NCBI RefSeq assembly: GCF_000519325.1
Contig: NZ_KI912613.1
Coordinates: 1,585,997 to 1,649,996 of the forward strand
Reading direction: 5' to 3'
DNA length: 64,000 nt
Origin: Patulibacter minatonensis DSM 18081
GTDB taxonomy: Bacteria; Actinomycetota; Thermoleophilia; Solirubrobacterales; Solirubrobacteraceae
The notes under the pieces are model-generated. The model was not told the origin of the DNA, searched no databases, and saw only the letters and a program-made list of their open reading frames with translations. This document shows, piece after piece, positions 62,867 to 64,000 of this stretch. Numbering within the stretch: the stretch's first letter is position 1; every line of letters begins with the position of its first letter. The translations under genes were made by a program, and so were the position numbers.

Positions 62867-63802
62867 TCAGCGCACCGCGACCGCGAGGGTCGTCACGGCC
62901 CCGCGGGCGTAAGGGCACGTCGCCGACGGGAGGACGACCGCGCGCAGGCGTGCGCGGCCGTGGACGCCGCGGGGCAGCCGGGCGGCGGCGCGCCACCGGA
63001 CGTCGGCGCCGACCGCGGCCGTCCCCACGGTCCGCCACGTGCCCCCGCGCCGGAGCTGCAGGCGGACCTTCGTGCCGGTGGGGTCGCCGGCCCGGCCGTC
63101 GAGGCGCCCCCGGACCGGGAACCGGCCACCGGTCGGGATCCGGCGCGTCGTCGCGGTCGCCGTGGTGGTCGCGCGGACGACGAGCGACGCGGTGACCCGC
63201 GCGGCGGCGTCGCCCCCGGGAGCGAACGCCTCGGTCACCGCCGGGTGCCGCGGCACGTCGAGCTCGAGGTCCTGCGAGCCCTTCGCGACCGCCAGCGCGA
63301 ACGACGCCCGGCCCGGTCCGGTGGTCGTCCGGGGCGTCGGGAACGCGGGCGCCGGGACCCGCGCGGCGGTGCGCACGAAGCCGAGGACCAGGCCGTCGTC
63401 GGCCGGGGTGCCGGCCGGGTCGCGCACCGTCGCGAGGAACGTCACGGTCCGCGCCGCGTCACGGGCGTCGACGGTGATCGTCGGTCCGGCGGTGCCGTCC
63501 CAGCGGGTGTCGGTGAGGGCGTAGCCGGTGCGGTCGGGGATCGTGGCCGCGGGCGGGGCGACCGCGCCGGCGCGGACCGCCGGGGCAGCCGCGGCCGGGG
63601 TGGCGCGGGCCGCGGCCGGGCGGACCGCAGGGGCAGCCGCGGCCGGGGTGGCGGGGGCGGCGGCCGGGCGGACCGCAGGGATGGCCGGGACGGTCGGGGC
63701 CGCGCCGACCGCCGGGGCCGCGCCGACCGCCGGAGGCGCCACGACCGGCGTCGCCAGGAGTGCGACTCCGGCAGGGAGGGCGAGTCGGAGGCGAGGACGC
63801 AC
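62867..63802 (-). CDS. Secreted Ala/Pro-rich protein, unknown
   Basis: This ~311-residue protein has a signal segment LALPAGVALLATPVVAPPAVGA, then ~75 residues of Ala/Pro/Val repeats encoded by a 48-base period, then a beta-rich region (TITVDARDAARTVTFLATV; RIPTGGRFPVRGRL; RLQLRRGGTWRTVGTAAV) resembling bacterial Ig-like domains. The GTG at 63802 follows CATGAT by six bases, a weak -10. It is convergent with the histidine kinase. It is probably a cell-surface protein; no function is assigned. Confidence 0.6.
   Translation of the reverse strand: MRPRLRLALPAGVALLATPVVAPPAVGAAPAVGAAPTVPAIPAVRPAAAPATPAAAAPAVRPAAARATPAAAAPAVRAGAVAPPAATIPDRTGYALTDTRWDGTAGPTITVDARDAARTVTFLATVRDPAGTPADDGLVLGFVRTAARVPAPAFPTPRTTTGPGRASFALAVAKGSQDLELDVPRHPAVTEAFAPGGDAAARVTASLVVRATTTATATTRRIPTGGRFPVRGRLDGRAGDPTGTKVRLQLRRGGTWRTVGTAAVGADVRWRAAARLPRGVHGRARLRAVVLPSATCPYARGAVTTLAVAVR
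63573..63680. repeat. 48-base tandem repeat within a coding region
   Basis: CGGACCGC-rich units start at 63573, 63621 and 63669 (period 48 bases, 16 codons), encoding repeated Ala/Pro/Val on the minus strand. This in-frame expansion can change the length of the linker without breaking the gene. Confidence 0.65.
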
Positions 63803-63808
63803 CGGGCG

Positions 63809-63814
63809 ATCATG
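63809..63814 (-). promoter_or_regulatory. Weak -10 (CATGAT) of the secreted Ala/Pro-rich gene
   Basis: On the minus strand CATGAT is followed by six bases and the GTG at 63802. It deviates from TAnnnT at the first base only. Confidence 0.35.
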
Positions 63815-63820
63815 CCGGTC

Positions 63821-63940
63821 CGCAGGAACGCACGCCAGGTGGACGGTGCGGCGTGGGCCGGCGTTCGTTCCTGCGCCGTGGGCGCAGGAACGAACGCCAC
63901 CCCGACCGCCCGGGCCGGCCGGCACGCGTTCCTGCGTTCC
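63821..63940. repeat. Second cluster of GGCGCAGGAACGAACGCC palindromic repeats
   Basis: A single CGCAGGAACGCACGCC at 63821-63836 is followed by a perfect hairpin at 63860-63898 (18-base arms GGCGTTCGTTCCTGCGCC / GGCGCAGGAACGAACGCC, 3-base spacer), and by a partial reverse arm ggcacgcgttcctgcg at 63921-63936. The same unit occurs near 15.4 kb. The remaining ~60 bases of the window show a 14-base palindrome at 63951-63964 and no gene. Confidence 0.8.
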
Positions 63941-64000
63941 GGAACCTCGCGCGACCGCGGTCGCGATCGCGCGGGCCCAGGCCGGCAGGCGCGGCGCGGG

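Noticed and set aside
1..64000. tRNA, rRNA, insertion sequence or integrase genes
   Set aside because: No cloverleaf with GGTTCGAAT-type arm, no rRNA sequence, and no transposase or integrase motif was seen, although the hsd region could be horizontally acquired.

Overview
This window is very GC-rich bacterial chromosome, densely packed on both strands, with many 4-base ATGA or GTGA gene overlaps. It carries LytR-CpsA-Psr and D,D-carboxypeptidase wall genes, two ECF sigma factors, an HxlR regulator, a CsbD-like stress protein, an NhaA-DsbA fusion, and long secreted proteins with basic C-terminal beta-domains. Together these suggest a high-GC Actinomycetota, probably of the Thermoleophilia/Solirubrobacterales type. 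That placement is inferred from gene content only. No rRNA, tRNA, CRISPR array or transposase was seen. Many genes have a TAnnnT hexamer ending 6 or 7 bases before the start codon, which points to leaderless transcripts and was used to choose starts.

Layout. 1-4247: start of an ECF41-like sigma factor, two tandem paralogues of unknown family, an AhpD/carboxymuconolactone-decarboxylase gene, an alpha/beta hydrolase and a divergent HxlR regulator. The sigma gene and the AhpD gene share an identical TGTCACA-N16-CGTC promoter. 4487-6097: secreted protein. 6104-15203: five-gene type I restriction-modification operon in the order HTH/dead-methylase protein, hsdM, rhuM-like, hsdS, hsdR, with a perfect palindrome upstream. 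15.3-15.5 kb: palindromic repeats. 15.8-18.5 kb: Mn/Zn ABC importer. 18.5-24.6 kb: secreted beta-propeller, small membrane protein, PolX, two coiled-coil stress proteins and a desaturase. 24.8-27.4 kb: small unknown, SDR and NCS2 permease. 27.7-32.2 kb: four-enzyme coupled operon that begins with a leaderless 8-codon ORF. 32.3-43.7 kb: DUF2127 protein, lipoprotein, MFS exporter, wall enzymes, thioesterase plus M28 peptidase, ECF sigma plus its membrane partner, hydrolase and cold-shock protein, with three arrays of palindromic repeats between them. 44-51.5 kb: metallo-beta-lactamase fold protein, a 1180-residue secreted protein and a copper-radical oxidase. 51.7-57.4 kb: Fe-ADH plus Tag-like glycosylase, a binding protein with an unusual helical tail, and NhaA-DsbA. 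57.6-62.9 kb: redox and signalling run (molybdopterin oxidoreductase, flavin reductase, receiver/thioredoxin-reductase fusion, cNMP-domain histidine kinase). 62.9-64 kb: secreted Ala/Pro-rich protein and more palindromic repeats.

How genes work together. The restriction genes form one coupled transcription unit whose first product combines an HTH, a methylase fold without catalytic motifs, and an HsdS-like end. This is the best candidate here for an incompletely described system. The ECF41 promoter pair links the sigma factor to the AhpD gene, the gene type expected for that sigma group. The kinase and the receiver/reductase fusion overlap by 4 bases and probably form one redox-responsive two-component pair.
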